64,000 bases of DNA from Streptomyces marispadix (GTDB lineage: Bacteria; Actinomycetota; Actinomycetes; Streptomycetales; Streptomycetaceae), in the NCBI RefSeq assembly GCF_022524345.1, contig NZ_JAKWJU010000002.1, forward strand, positions 6,252,001 through 6,316,000, read 5' to 3'. The translations under genes were made by a program, and so were the position numbers. The notes below the pieces were generated by a model, which did no database searches, was not told the origin of the DNA, and saw nothing but the letters and a program-made list of their open reading frames with translations. Positions 1 through 9,105 of the stretch are shown in pieces (the stretch's first letter is position 1; each line of letters opens with the position of its first letter).

Positions 1-58
1 GCGGCCCACGGCCGTGCCGGGCCTCCTGTTCCGGACCGCCTCGCGAGACGGGAAGACC

Positions 59-1003
59 ATGACCGACACCGCCCCCATCAGCACTCCCTTCACCGCCGAG
101 TCCACCGCCGGAGAGGTCATCGAAGGCATCGATCTGACCGGACGGCGTGCCGTCGTCACCGGTGGCGCCTCCGGCATCGGCGCCGAGACGGCCCGGGCAC
201 TGGCAGGCGCCGGGGCACAGGTGACGCTCGCCGTGCGCGACGTGCAGGAGGGGCGGCGAAAGGCCGCGGAACTCGTCACGGCGACGGGCAACGAGGAGAT
301 CCGCGTCGCCCCGCTCGACCTCGCCGACCGCAAGTCCGTAGCGGGCTTCCTGGCCGCCTGGGACGGGCCGCTGGACATCCTCGTGAACAACGCCGGGGTC
401 ATGGCGTCACCGGAGGTACGCACGCCCGAGGGCTGGGAGTTGCAGTTCACCACCAACCACCTCGGGCACTTCGCGCTCTCCGTCGGGCTGCACCGGGCCC
501 TGGCGGCGGCGAACGGCGCCCGCGTGGTGTCCGTGGGCTCGGGCGCACACCGGCAGTCGCCGGTCTGCTTCGAGGACATCCACTTCCGCGGCCGTCCCTA
601 CGATCCGTGGGCGGCGTACGCACAGTCGAAGACGGCGAACGCGCTGTTCGCCGTCGAGGCATGGGAGCGCTGGGAGAGCGACGGTATCGCCGTCAACTCC
701 CTCACCCCCGGGGCCGTACGCACCAGAATCCGGCGCCACGTCGGCGAAGAGGAGGCCGAGCGCGGCAGCACCGAGGCAGGCGGCGGCGCCGTGGAGTGGA
801 AGACGCCCGAACAGGGCGCGGCGACCTCGGTCCTTCTCGCGACCTCCTCGCTGCTGGAGGGCGTCGGCGGACGCTACTTCGAGGACTGCAACGAAGCACC
901 GCTCGACGAGAACGGCTCCGGTCGCGGAGTGGCGCCGCACGCCGTCGATCCGGAAGCCGCCGCGCGACTGTGGGACGTCTCCGTCGCGACGCTCACAGCC
1001 TGA
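59..1003 (+). CDS. Short-chain dehydrogenase/reductase (SDR)
   Basis: NAD(P)H-dependent oxidoreductase of the classical SDR fold, predicted soluble, 314 aa; the substrate cannot be read from sequence. Visible motifs are the dinucleotide loop TGGASGIG at residues 34-41, NNAG at 110-113, a Ser in SVGSGAH, and the catalytic Tyr187-x3-Lys191 pair (YAQSK). NHLGHF after the NNAG region is typical of the retinol-dehydrogenase-like group. The ATG at 59 is chosen because GGGAAG sits just upstream; an in-frame GTG at 14 has no visible ribosome site. It stands alone in front of a secreted-protein gene about 240 bp away, so no operon partner is evident. SDR assignment is secure; physiological role unknown. 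Confidence 0.9.
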   Translation: MTDTAPISTPFTAESTAGEVIEGIDLTGRRAVVTGGASGIGAETARALAGAGAQVTLAVRDVQEGRRKAAELVTATGNEEIRVAPLDLADRKSVAGFLAAWDGPLDILVNNAGVMASPEVRTPEGWELQFTTNHLGHFALSVGLHRALAAANGARVVSVGSGAHRQSPVCFEDIHFRGRPYDPWAAYAQSKTANALFAVEAWERWESDGIAVNSLTPGAVRTRIRRHVGEEEAERGSTEAGGGAVEWKTPEQGAATSVLLATSSLLEGVGGRYFEDCNEAPLDENGSGRGVAPHAVDPEAAARLWDVSVATLTA

Positions 1004-1051
1004 ACGCGGACTCCCCGAGCACCGACGGCACTTCACCTTCATTGGGCGTAC

Positions 1052-1237
1052 CTGCGGAATCCGCAGCATCCGCCTGTCGGCACAAGCCGTACTCCTGTCC
1101 GGATGCCCGAGTCCGCTTGTGCCCATCGCGTGAAGGAGTGTGGTCGCGGGGGTTGCCGCCGAGAAGGGCGGCACCAGGATGTGCCTGCTTCGGGCAGGTG
1201 GCCCGGGGCGGGTACAAAGCCCCCCACCAAAGAGGAG
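1052..1237 (+). promoter_or_regulatory. Structured leader upstream of the NlpC/P60-like gene
   Basis: The 238 bp before the secreted peptidase-like gene is rich in perfect inverted repeats: a palindrome CTGCGGA-a-TCCGCAG at 1052-1066, a 9-bp stem GGCACAAGC (1079-1087) with GCTTGTGCC (1115-1123), then GCCGCC/GGCGGC and CCTGC/GCAGG hairpins between about 1155 and 1200, ending at the AGAGGAG ribosome site. Actinobacterial cell-wall hydrolase genes are often controlled by c-di-AMP (ydaO-type) riboswitches, so an RNA switch is plausible. I could not match the conserved ydaO core, so the class is unassigned. Confidence 0.35.
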
Positions 1238-1241
1238 CGGA

Positions 1242-1838
1242 ATGTCTTTGACGTCCCTCAGCCGGCGAGCACGTATCGCGCTGGCAGCCACGGCGGCAGG
1301 AAGCGCCGCCGTTCTGGGCTTCGCGGTGCTGCCGTCGTCCGCGACGGCGACCCCCGCCGAGAAGCCCGCCGCGTCCGCGGCGAAGAGCGAGAAGTCGGCC
1401 AAGGCCGATGCGATCACCCGGGCCCAGATGCTGGAGCGCGCGGCCACCTGGCTGACCGCGAACAACGGCGCGCAGGTTCCCTACAGCCAGACCGAGGTCT
1501 GGTCGGACGGGTACCGGCAGGACTGCTCCGGCTACGTCTCCATGACGCTGGGCCTGTGGAAGTCCGGGCCCAACACCGTCGAACTGGCGAGCAACCGGGA
1601 CCTGACCACCCCGATCAACCTGGGTGACCTCAAGCCCGGCGACCTGCTCATCGACGCCGACGGCTCGAACACCACGCGCCACGTGGTGATCTTCGAGAAG
1701 TGGACCGACGACTCGCACACCGCCTACTCGGCCTTCGAGCAGCGCGGCGGCCACGGCACGGACCACCGGACGCTGGACTACGGTCTCTCGTCCGGCAGCG
1801 AGTACAAGCCCTACCGTCCGAACAACCTGACGGACTGA
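1242..1838 (+). CDS. Secreted NlpC/P60-like (CHAP-like) protein
   Basis: 198-aa exported protein. Residues 1-40 form a signal peptide (basic n-region SRRARIAL, hydrophobic core, small residues before the cut), followed by an Ala/Lys-rich spacer. The remainder looks like a papain-like NlpC/P60 domain: DCSGY supplies the candidate nucleophile Cys95, LKPGDLL is the usual strand before the histidine, and RHVVIFEKW supplies His147. Members cleave cell-wall peptides outside the cell, so a peptidoglycan-remodelling role is inferred; the polar third residue is not certain. The ATG at 1242 has AGAGGAG at 1231-1237; an upstream in-frame GTG at 1140 would run through the structured leader and is rejected. 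Followed by a strong bidirectional terminator. Confidence 0.82.
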   Translation: MSLTSLSRRARIALAATAAGSAAVLGFAVLPSSATATPAEKPAASAAKSEKSAKADAITRAQMLERAATWLTANNGAQVPYSQTEVWSDGYRQDCSGYVSMTLGLWKSGPNTVELASNRDLTTPINLGDLKPGDLLIDADGSNTTRHVVIFEKWTDDSHTAYSAFEQRGGHGTDHRTLDYGLSSGSEYKPYRPNNLTD

Positions 1839-1886
1839 GGCGGTACGCCGCAACCAGGGCCGCCGGACGGCCCGTTGAGCACGACG

Positions 1887-1920
1887 AGCGCTCCCGTCCC
1901 CTCCTGGGGCCGGGAGCGCT
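1887..1920. terminator. Bidirectional intrinsic terminator
   Basis: Perfect 10-bp stem AGCGCTCCCG (1887-1896) with CGGGAGCGCT (1911-1920); the loop itself contains CCCC/GGGG that can pair. It separates the convergent secreted peptidase gene (+) and the ABC permease operon (-). Confidence 0.8.
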
Positions 1921-1970
1921 TCGTGTCATGCGTGCCCGCACGCGGGCCGTTCCGACCGGTGCCGCTTCGC

Positions 1971-2870
1971 CTACTCCTTCACCGCCCCGGCGTTCGCCCC
2001 GCGGATGAAGTAGCGCTGGAAGCAGAAGAAGAGCACCGCCACCGGAATCGTGGACAGCAGCGCCGCGCCCAGCTTCAGCGGATACTGCGTACCGGCGCCG
2101 AGACCGCCGGAGACGAAGCGCGCCAGACCGGTGGTGAGCGTCTCGTAGTCGCTGGACTGCGTGGCCACGAGGAAGTGCGTGAACTCGTTCCACGAACCCT
2201 GGAACGACAGCAGCGTCACCGTGATCAGAGCCGGACGCGACATCGGCAGCACCACGTACCAGAAGGTCCGCCCGACGCCCGCACCGTCGATCCGGGCGGC
2301 CTCCTCCACCTCCCTCGGCACGGACTCGAAGAACTGCTTCATGATGAAGATGCCCGCCGCGTCGAAGAGCAGCGGCACGATCATGCCGGTGTAAGTGTCG
2401 AAGATGCCGAGGGTGTTGAGGACCAGGAACTTCGGGATGAGCAGCACCACCGGCGGCACCGCCATCACCGCGACGACGAAGGCGACCAGCAGCGCACGGC
2501 CCCGGAAGCGCAGCCGCGCGAGCGCGTATCCGGCCGCCGAGTCGAACGCCACCCGGCCCAGGGTCACCACCACCGTCACCAGCGTGCTGTTGCCCAGCCA
2601 CCGCATGAACGGCACGCCTTCGCCGCCCCCGCCGGAGCCGGTGAGCTGCTCGAAGACCGCCGCCGTGGGCGCCGCAGGCAGCAGGGACAGCGGATGCGAC
2701 GCGGCCTCCGGGTCGCTCTTGAAGCTCGTGGAGAGCTGCACCAGGAACGGCAGCGCGTACAGCAGGGCGAAGCCCAGCAGCAGCGCGTAGCCCGCGAGCC
2801 GCGCGGGGCGGGGGAAGCGTGCCAGTACGGGCCGCTCGTCCGTCGCGGCGGGTTTGTCAGTCGTGCGCAC
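1971..2870 (-). CDS. Carbohydrate ABC transporter permease, MalG type
   Basis: 299-aa inner-membrane permease of a CUT1 sugar importer. About six hydrophobic segments are visible, and the EAA loop that docks the ATPase is present as EVEEAARIDGAG followed by VVLPMSRPAL. The GTG at 2870 overlaps the end of the MalF-type gene by 14 bp and is preceded by GGAAGGAGG, which fixes the start; an upstream ATG at 2954 would lie deep in the neighbour. It pairs with the MalF-type permease and the lipoprotein binding protein in one operon. No ATPase is encoded here; in streptomycetes such importers commonly share the MsiK ATPase, which is the inferred partner. Confidence 0.92.
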   Translation of the reverse strand: MRTTDKPAATDERPVLARFPRPARLAGYALLLGFALLYALPFLVQLSTSFKSDPEAASHPLSLLPAAPTAAVFEQLTGSGGGGEGVPFMRWLGNSTLVTVVVTLGRVAFDSAAGYALARLRFRGRALLVAFVVAVMAVPPVVLLIPKFLVLNTLGIFDTYTGMIVPLLFDAAGIFIMKQFFESVPREVEEAARIDGAGVGRTFWYVVLPMSRPALITVTLLSFQGSWNEFTHFLVATQSSDYETLTTGLARFVSGGLGAGTQYPLKLGAALLSTIPVAVLFFCFQRYFIRGANAGAVKE

Positions 2871-4116
2871 GGGGTGCCTCCTTCCCCTCGCCGTGCTCCG
2901 GCTTCCCGCCGGGTCCGGACTTCGCCGCGGCGGGCACGGCCCCCCGTGCCGCACCCGCCGCGAGCCTCTGCCTCAGCGGGCCCTGCCCCGACAGCCCCCG
3001 CCCCGACAGCCCCCGCCCTCCGCGCTCCCGCAGCAGGAAACGCTGAACTCCCGTCATCAGCAGCACGATCGCCAGCAGGATGAACGAGATCGCGGCCCCC
3101 TGCCCGAACTCCGCGTTGTCGAAGCCGTAGGAGTACGACAGATACGCGGGCGTGAGCGTGGTGTTGGCCGGATCGCCCTGACCGAGCACGTACACCTGGT
3201 CGAAGACCTGCCAGGTGGCGATCAGTCCCAGCGTCGTCACCAGGAACATCACCGGACGCAGGGCGGGCAGCAGCACATGGCGCAGCACATGCCTGCGGGA
3301 GGCGCCGTCGAGGGCGGCGGCTTCCTCCAGTTCGCGGGGGATGTTCTGGAGCGCCGCGAGGAAGATCAGCATGAACGTGCCCGAAGTCGTCCATACGGCA
3401 AGGAGGATGAGGGTGCACATGGCGACCGACGGTCCGGCCAGCCACTCCGAGAAGGGCAGGCCCATCATCCTGTGGTCGGCGAGGAAGCCGCCCGGCACCC
3501 CGTCGGTGATGCCCATCGCGTCCAACAGCACCCACAGCACGCCGCGTGAATCCTGGAACCAGTTCGGGCCCTTCACGCCGATCCAGCCGAGCAACTGGTT
3601 CACGGCGCCGCTGCCCTGGAAGAGGAAGAGGAAGACCGTGCACACCGCGATGGAGCTGGTGACGGAAGGGAAGTAGAACGTGGTCCGCAGCATGCTGCGG
3701 CCGCGCAGCATCCGCTGGTTGACGATGATCGCCAGGGTGAGCGAGAGCGCCGTCTGAAGAGGCACCGTCAGCAGCACGTAGTAGGCGTTGTTCCGCAGCG
3801 ACGTGGCCAGCAGCGTACGGGCGAGCCCGTCCTCGGCAAGCAGGGAACGGTAGTTGTCCAGCCCCACGAAGTCGGCGTCCGGGGTGAACGGATTGGACTG
3901 GCCGTCCCAGTCGAGCAGGCTCACCCAGGCCGCCATCAGGATCGGCAGCGCCAGGAAGAGTCCGAGGCCCAGGACCATGGGGCTGACGAAGAACCAGCCC
4001 CACAGCCCCTCACGTCCGCGGATCGTACGGGTCGGAGAGCGCCCGGGAACCCGGGCCGGGCCGGGCCGCCGCTCAGCGGGCGGCGGCGCCGGGCGCTCGG
4101 TGGCAGTGGTCGGCAT
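2857..4116 (-). CDS. Carbohydrate ABC transporter permease, MalF type
   Basis: 419-aa membrane permease, partner of the downstream MalG-type subunit. Transmembrane segments start near residue 38; the EAA motif reads ELEEAAALDGAS followed by VLLPALRP, as in CUT1 MalF/UgpA proteins. It begins 6 bp after the binding-protein stop codon, so it is cotranscribed and probably translationally coupled. Odd feature: after the last membrane segment there is a Gly/Arg/Ala-rich tail of about 60 residues (repeated GRGLSG, then AAAKSGPGGK) not expected in the family. It may be a cytoplasmic extension with no function, or result from loss of the original stop. Confidence 0.92.
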   Translation of the reverse strand: MPTTATERPAPPPAERRPGPARVPGRSPTRTIRGREGLWGWFFVSPMVLGLGLFLALPILMAAWVSLLDWDGQSNPFTPDADFVGLDNYRSLLAEDGLARTLLATSLRNNAYYVLLTVPLQTALSLTLAIIVNQRMLRGRSMLRTTFYFPSVTSSIAVCTVFLFLFQGSGAVNQLLGWIGVKGPNWFQDSRGVLWVLLDAMGITDGVPGGFLADHRMMGLPFSEWLAGPSVAMCTLILLAVWTTSGTFMLIFLAALQNIPRELEEAAALDGASRRHVLRHVLLPALRPVMFLVTTLGLIATWQVFDQVYVLGQGDPANTTLTPAYLSYSYGFDNAEFGQGAAISFILLAIVLLMTGVQRFLLRERGGRGLSGRGLSGQGPLRQRLAAGAARGAVPAAAKSGPGGKPEHGEGKEAPRAHD

Positions 4117-4122
4117 ACGAGG

Positions 4123-5370
4123 TCAGTCGCCCTTCTTGATGGCCTGCTCGCCGTTGCGCTGAAGCGTGGAGAGGATGTCGGAGGGAGAGCCCGTACGCAG
4201 TGACTGCAAGTCGGCGTTGAACTGGTCGAGGACCTTGGTGAAGCCGGGCACGGTCACCGGGCTCTGTGCGTAGGAGTTGCCCTCCACCCATGCCTTGGAC
4301 TCGGGGTGCTCCTCGGCGAAGGTCTTCATGATGCTCTCGCGTGAGGGCATCACGCCGATCGCGTCGGAGGAGGCCAACTGCTCCTTCTTCGAGGTGAGAT
4401 GGCGTACGAGTTCGACGGCGGCCTCGTGGTGGGTGCTCTCCTTGGCCACGCCCCAGCAGTTGCTGAAGGCCAGGGTGCCCTTGCCGGCGGGGCCCGCGGG
4501 CAGCGGCAGGATCTTGTAGTCGACGTCCGGGAAGTCCTGCTTCATCGCCCCGGCCAGCCAGTTGCCCTCGATGATCATGGCTGCCTTGCCCTTGCCGAGC
4601 GCCTCACCGGCCCAGCCGGTGTCGACCTGCTTGGCGAACTTCATCGAGCCGGACCGCAGCAGCTTCCGTGCGAACTGAAGCCCCTTGGCGTTCTCTTCGC
4701 TGTCGGCGGTCATCTTCGACTCGTCGGCGTTGGTTATCCAGCCCCCGGCCTGCTTCATGAACACCCCGAGCCGCTGGTACTCGTTGGTCGTCACCAGGCC
4801 CGTGGTCTTGCCGGTCGTCAGCTTGTCGGCCGTCTTCTCCAGCTCGTCCCAGGTGGTGGGGTAGTCCTTCGAAGTCAGCCCGGCCTCCTTCCACTTCTTG
4901 GTGTCGACGGCCAGGCCGAGAGTGGAGGAGTCCTTCGGCAGGCAGACGAGCTTGCCGTTGTACGTGAACGCCTTGCGAAGCTGCGGGGCGAAGTCCTTCG
5001 CGTCGGGGATCTTGTCGCCGTAGGCGTAGAGGGAGCCCCCCTTGGCGTAGTTCGCGAACTGGTCGGAGTTGACGTAGAAGGCGTCCGGCGGGCGGTTGCC
5101 CGCGAAGGCCTGTGCGAGCTGCTGGTCCATGTCCTTGGCGAGCTGCACGGTGACCTTGTGCCCGGACTTCTTCTCCCAGGCCGCCGTCGCCTTCTTCACG
5201 GCCTTGGTCTCGGCGTCACCGGAGGTGGCGATCAGCACGCGCAGGGACTGCTTCTTGCCGTTGTCCTGCTCGGGTCCGTTCTTGTTCTTGTCGAACCCGG
5301 ACGAACAGGCGGTCGCGGTGGTGGCCAGCACCGCGAGCGCGGTGACGGCCACTGTGGAGCGACGGAACAT
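4123..5370 (-). CDS. Extracellular sugar-binding lipoprotein of ABC importer
   Basis: 415-aa solute-binding protein of the MalE-like family. The N-terminus has a lipoprotein signal ending in the lipobox TTATACSS, so Cys22 is the predicted lipidated residue and the protein would be tethered outside the membrane. The body shows family features such as GTLAFSNCWGVAKES, where captured sugar contacts usually lie, and a C-terminal helical region. AGGAGG sits just upstream of the ATG. It is the first gene of the binding protein-permease-permease operon, downstream of and codirectional with a LacI regulator. The substrate is probably a glucan or maltose-type oligosaccharide, inferred from the neighbouring debranching-type enzyme. 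Confidence 0.92.
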   Translation of the reverse strand: MFRRSTVAVTALAVLATTATACSSGFDKNKNGPEQDNGKKQSLRVLIATSGDAETKAVKKATAAWEKKSGHKVTVQLAKDMDQQLAQAFAGNRPPDAFYVNSDQFANYAKGGSLYAYGDKIPDAKDFAPQLRKAFTYNGKLVCLPKDSSTLGLAVDTKKWKEAGLTSKDYPTTWDELEKTADKLTTGKTTGLVTTNEYQRLGVFMKQAGGWITNADESKMTADSEENAKGLQFARKLLRSGSMKFAKQVDTGWAGEALGKGKAAMIIEGNWLAGAMKQDFPDVDYKILPLPAGPAGKGTLAFSNCWGVAKESTHHEAAVELVRHLTSKKEQLASSDAIGVMPSRESIMKTFAEEHPESKAWVEGNSYAQSPVTVPGFTKVLDQFNADLQSLRTGSPSDILSTLQRNGEQAIKKGD

Positions 5371-5428
5371 TCGGGCCTCCTGAGGGAGTGGATCGTGGGC
5401 TGGGAATTCCGTGGGATTACGGGAGTCG

Positions 5429-5441
5429 CGAGGAGTCCTCG
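5429..5441. promoter_or_regulatory. Palindrome in the promoter region of the sugar importer
   Basis: CGAGGA-g-TCCTCG, a perfect 13-nt palindrome, lies about 60 bp upstream of the binding-protein start in the 146-bp gap after the LacI gene. It is a candidate operator, but its sequence differs from the LacI-like site at 6756-6768, so binding by the neighbouring regulator is only a guess. Confidence 0.25.
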
Positions 5442-5516
5442 TAGTACGAACTCGACGGGACGGGACGGGACTTGACGGGGTGGAGCTTGACGGGCGGTGG
5501 CGATGGCAGCCCGGCG

Positions 5517-6626
5517 TCAGCCGGAGGCGGCACCGAGGCTGGCCCGTACGACGAGAGCGGGCGGGAGCAGCACCCGTTCGGGAGGTTTCGCGGGATCGGC
5601 CATGCGGGCCAGCAGCATCCGCATCGCCTCCCGGCCGACATCGCCGAGCGGCTGCGCCACGCTCGCGAGTCCGGGAGAGAGCAGGGGGGCGACGGCCGAG
5701 TCGTCGAAGCCGACCACGGACACCTCACGCCCCGGGGTTCCTCCCGCGTCGGTGACGGCGCGGTAGCAGCCCAGGGCGAGCGTGTCGCTGGCGGCGACGA
5801 CCGCCGTGACGCCCGCTTCGAGCAGTGGCCGCACGGCGCGGGATGCGGTGGCCACGTCGTCGAGACTGTGCACACGCAGGTCCGGGTCCTCCAGGCCGTG
5901 AGCACGCAGCGCACGCTGCCAGCCCTCGGCCCGGTCGTCGCCGACACCGGAACCGGGCGGCCAGCCGAGGAAGCCGATCCGCTCGTGGCCCTCGGCCACG
6001 AGCCGCTCCACGGCCGACTCGGTGCCCGCCGCGCCGTCGACGTCGACCCAGTCGCCGATCTTCTGCTCGGACCACATACGGCCGAACGCCACGAACGGGA
6101 TGCCGCGTTCATGGAGCCACGCCTGGCGCGGGTCGCCGTGCGCGGTGTTGCTGAGCACGAACGCGTCCACGCCGTGCTCGCCCAACAGCTCCTCGTACGC
6201 GGCCAGTTCACGCTGTCCGGACCCGGCGGCGAACAGCAGCAGCCGGTAGCCAGCGGCGTCGGCCGTCTCCGACAGGGCGTGCAGAAAACGGTCGAGCACC
6301 ATGTTGCCGGGGCCCGCCGGCTCTATCCCGAATCCGATGAGCCTGCTGGCACGCGTACGCAGCGAACGGGCCGCGCGATGAGGGCGGTAGCCCATCTCGT
6401 CGACCGCACGGCGGACACGTTCCAGGGTCTCCGGGCGCAGCAGATCGGGGGTGTTGAGCGCGTTCGAGACCGTCTGCGTGGAGACACCGGCGCGGCGGGC
6501 GACCATCGCCATGGTCACCGTTCCGGAGCCCGGACCCGAACCCGAACCGGAGCCCGTGCCCGTGCCGGAGCCCGCACCCGCACCCTGGCCGGACACGGGC
6601 GGCGACGGTTCGGAACGAGGCGGCAT
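5517..6626 (-). CDS. LacI-family transcriptional regulator
   Basis: 369-aa sugar-responsive repressor. The helix-turn-helix is classical (TMAMVARRAGVSTQTVSNAL, then a hinge RPETLERVRRAVDEMGYRPH), followed by a periplasmic-binding-protein-like effector domain with VVGFDDSAVAPLLSPGL near the end. ATG at 6626 is preferred because GGGGAG precedes it; an upstream in-frame start at 6722 would add 32 residues and run into the divergent promoter. Unusual: about 35 residues precede the HTH, including a Gly/Ser/Thr/Pro repeat (GSGTGTGSGSG) encoded by a simple hexanucleotide-like DNA repeat. It lies between the ABC operon and the divergent debranching enzyme and probably controls both. Confidence 0.93.
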   Translation of the reverse strand: MPPRSEPSPPVSGQGAGAGSGTGTGSGSGSGPGSGTVTMAMVARRAGVSTQTVSNALNTPDLLRPETLERVRRAVDEMGYRPHRAARSLRTRASRLIGFGIEPAGPGNMVLDRFLHALSETADAAGYRLLLFAAGSGQRELAAYEELLGEHGVDAFVLSNTAHGDPRQAWLHERGIPFVAFGRMWSEQKIGDWVDVDGAAGTESAVERLVAEGHERIGFLGWPPGSGVGDDRAEGWQRALRAHGLEDPDLRVHSLDDVATASRAVRPLLEAGVTAVVAASDTLALGCYRAVTDAGGTPGREVSVVGFDDSAVAPLLSPGLASVAQPLGDVGREAMRMLLARMADPAKPPERVLLPPALVVRASLGAASG

Positions 6627-6731
6627 GGCGGAAGGACTCCCCGGGCGACGGCGGAACGACGACGGACCAACACTGAACGAACACTGACGTAACCGGACGA
6701 TCTGGCCCTGCAAAAAGGGCAATTCGCGCCC

Positions 6732-6768
6732 TTGACCTCTTTGCTAGGGTCTTTTTTGATCGATCCAA
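6732..6768 (+). promoter_or_regulatory. Promoter and LacI-type operator before the debranching-type gene
   Basis: TTGACC at 6732-6737 with TTTGAT 17 bp downstream (6755-6760) forms a plausible -35/-10 pair. Overlapping the -10 is TTGATCGATCCAA (6756-6768), one base from a perfect palindrome around the central CG that is typical of LacI-family operators. Position between the LacI gene and its divergent neighbour supports autoregulation and control of the sugar regulon. Confidence 0.55.
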
Positions 6769-6789
6769 TGGCTGAGAGGTTGCGCCCAC

Positions 6790-8952
6790 GTGGAGACAAC
6801 TGTCAAGACTCATGACGGCACAGGCGCCACGAGCGCACCCCCCGCCCCGGCTGAGCTACAGCCCTTCCTGCACGACGCCTGCATCACCCTCTGCGCGCCG
6901 GGCATGGCGGTCTCACGGGCCGACGGCCAGATCAGCGAGGGCCCCGACGGCTTCTACCACGGCGACCGCCGCGCCCTGTCCATGCTGGTCGCCTTCGCCG
7001 AGGACGTGCCCAACGCCCCCATCAGCGGCGGCCCCGACTCAGCCGACCGCGCCTCGTTCCGTACGGTGCTGCGCGGACTCGCCGAGCACAGCCCGGACCC
7101 CGCCGTCACCCTGGAGCGCCGGCGGACCGTGGAGCCGGGGGAACTGCGGGAGACGATCACCCTGCACAACGCCGGTCTGACGTCCGTGCCCATACGCCTG
7201 ACACTGCGGGCCGCAAGCGACTTCGCGCCGTTGGAGGCGGTCAAGTCCGGCCGCCCGGTGCCGGATTCGGCCCCGCGGATCGAGACGGACGGGCTGGCCT
7301 GGAGCGACGGCGAGCTGACGGCGCGGCTGGTGTGCGCTCCCGCGCCCGACGCCGCCGTACACGGCCCGGCTGAGGCCGCCGAGCTGCGCTACAGCGTCGA
7401 ACTCGGCCCGGGAGAGCGCTGGCAGACCGAACTGCGCTGCACCGTCGACGACTCGAAGGGCGCCGCGTTCAGCCCCGCGGCACCCGCGGCACGCGCCGCA
7501 CTGTCGTCCGGGGCGGCGCTGAGGACCGCCGACCGCGGCCTCGACCACTGGTTCGCCCGCTCATGCGAAGACCTCGGATCGCTGCTGCTGGCCGATCCGT
7601 TGGAGCCCGCCGACACCTTCCTCGCCGCAGGCGCACCCTGGTTCCTGACCCTCTTCGGACGGGACTCCGTCTGGGCCGCCCGCATGCTGCTGCCGCTGGG
7701 CACCGGGCTCGCCGCCGGCACGCTGCGTACCCTCGCACGCCGCCAGGGCGGCAAGAGCGACCCGGCGACCGAGGAGCAGCCCGGCAAGATCCTCCACGAA
7801 ATACGCCGGGACGGGCTGGAGTTCGGCGACGGCCTGTCCGTACCGCCCTGCTACTACGGCACGGTCGACGCGACGCCGCTGTGGGTGACGCTGCTGCACG
7901 ACGCCTGGCGCTGGGGCATGCCGCCCGAGGACGTCGAACTCCTGCTGCCGCACGCCGAGTCGGCCCTGAAGTGGATGGACGAGTACGGCGACGCCGACGG
8001 GGACGGCTTCCTCGAATACGTCGACAGCACCGGGCGCGGGCTGGCCAACCAGGGCTGGAAGGACTCCGGCGACGCGGTGCGCCGCCGCGACGGCACCCTC
8101 GCCCAACCGCCGGTCGCGCTGTGCGAGGTGCAGGCGTACGCACATGAAGCGGCCCTGTGCGCCGCGGAGTTGCTGCGCGCGTTCTCACGGCCCGGTGCGG
8201 ATCGCTGGGAGGAGTGGGCGCAGCGGCTGAAGCTGCGTTTCCGCGAGCGCTTCTGGGTCGAGGACGCCGACGGGCCCTACCCGGCCATCGCCCTGGGACG
8301 CGACAAGAAGCCCCTGGACGCGCTGACTTCGAACATCGGCCATCTGCTGGGCACCGGGCTGCTGGACGAGGAGGAGAGCCGGCTCGTCGCCGGGCGCCTC
8401 GCGGGCCCGGACCTCGACTGCGGCTTCGGGCTGCGCACGCTCGCGGCCGGCTCCGGCGGATTCAGTCCGCTCGGCTACCACATCGGCACCGTCTGGCCGC
8501 ACGACACCGCCATCGCCGTACACGGCCTCGTACGCGACGGGCACCACGACGTCGCCCGCTCGCTGTCGGCCGGGCTGGTGAGGGCGTCGGCCTCCTTCGA
8601 CGGGCGGCTGCCGGAACTGTTCGCCGGTCATGGCACGGGCACCGACACCCGGCCGGCGCCCTACCCGGCGGCCTGCCGCCCGCAGGCGTGGTCCGCGGCG
8701 TCGGCGGTGACGGTCCTTCAGGCCGCACTGGGGCTGAGCGCCGACGCACCGGCCGGGCGCCTGACCGTGCAGCCGCGCATGGCCGCCGGATATCTGCCGC
8801 TGCGGGCGAGCGGACTGCGCCTGGGGGAGCGGGAGTTCGAGGTCACCGTGGACGCGGGCGGCACCGCCCGCGTGACGGGGCTGCCGGAGGGCGTGGCGAC
8901 GGTGGAGCAGGCGGAGGAGGCCCAAGCGGCGCAGGGCGGCGAGGAGTCGTGA
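6790..8952 (+). CDS. Glycogen-debranching-type enzyme (amylo-alpha-1,6-glucosidase-like)
   Basis: 720-aa enzyme with an N-terminal beta-rich debranching domain (SEGPDGFYHGDRRALS, the signature of bacterial GDE N-terminal domains) and a C-terminal (alpha/alpha)6 barrel region with LFGRDSVWAARM and the late HIGTVWPHDTAI motif seen in GH15/GH63-like and amylo-1,6-glucosidase proteins. It probably trims branched alpha-glucans or related oligosaccharides in the cytoplasm, since no signal peptide is visible. Start is GTG at 6790 with GAGAGG ten bases upstream. It is divergent from the LacI gene and next to a CUT1 importer, so a joint role in oligosaccharide uptake and breakdown is inferred. Exact linkage specificity cannot be read. 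Confidence 0.85.
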   Translation: METTVKTHDGTGATSAPPAPAELQPFLHDACITLCAPGMAVSRADGQISEGPDGFYHGDRRALSMLVAFAEDVPNAPISGGPDSADRASFRTVLRGLAEHSPDPAVTLERRRTVEPGELRETITLHNAGLTSVPIRLTLRAASDFAPLEAVKSGRPVPDSAPRIETDGLAWSDGELTARLVCAPAPDAAVHGPAEAAELRYSVELGPGERWQTELRCTVDDSKGAAFSPAAPAARAALSSGAALRTADRGLDHWFARSCEDLGSLLLADPLEPADTFLAAGAPWFLTLFGRDSVWAARMLLPLGTGLAAGTLRTLARRQGGKSDPATEEQPGKILHEIRRDGLEFGDGLSVPPCYYGTVDATPLWVTLLHDAWRWGMPPEDVELLLPHAESALKWMDEYGDADGDGFLEYVDSTGRGLANQGWKDSGDAVRRRDGTLAQPPVALCEVQAYAHEAALCAAELLRAFSRPGADRWEEWAQRLKLRFRERFWVEDADGPYPAIALGRDKKPLDALTSNIGHLLGTGLLDEEESRLVAGRLAGPDLDCGFGLRTLAAGSGGFSPLGYHIGTVWPHDTAIAVHGLVRDGHHDVARSLSAGLVRASASFDGRLPELFAGHGTGTDTRPAPYPAACRPQAWSAASAVTVLQAALGLSADAPAGRLTVQPRMAAGYLPLRASGLRLGEREFEVTVDAGGTARVTGLPEGVATVEQAEEAQAAQGGEES

Positions 8953-9105
8953 TCGGCCGGTGCGCTCCCGAGCCTCATGTTCCTGCGGCCATGTGCCGTC
9001 CGAGGTAAGGAACGGGCCAACGTGCCGTAGCCCGGCTCGTAATGACTGGCAGCCGGATGCCCGCAGAACCGATGATTGGTGGTCCATACGGACAACGGGG
9101 GTCTG

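Noticed and set aside
1052..1237. Definite c-di-AMP (ydaO) riboswitch
   Set aside because: Structure-rich and in the right context, but I could not identify the conserved core, so it is listed only as a leader of unknown class.
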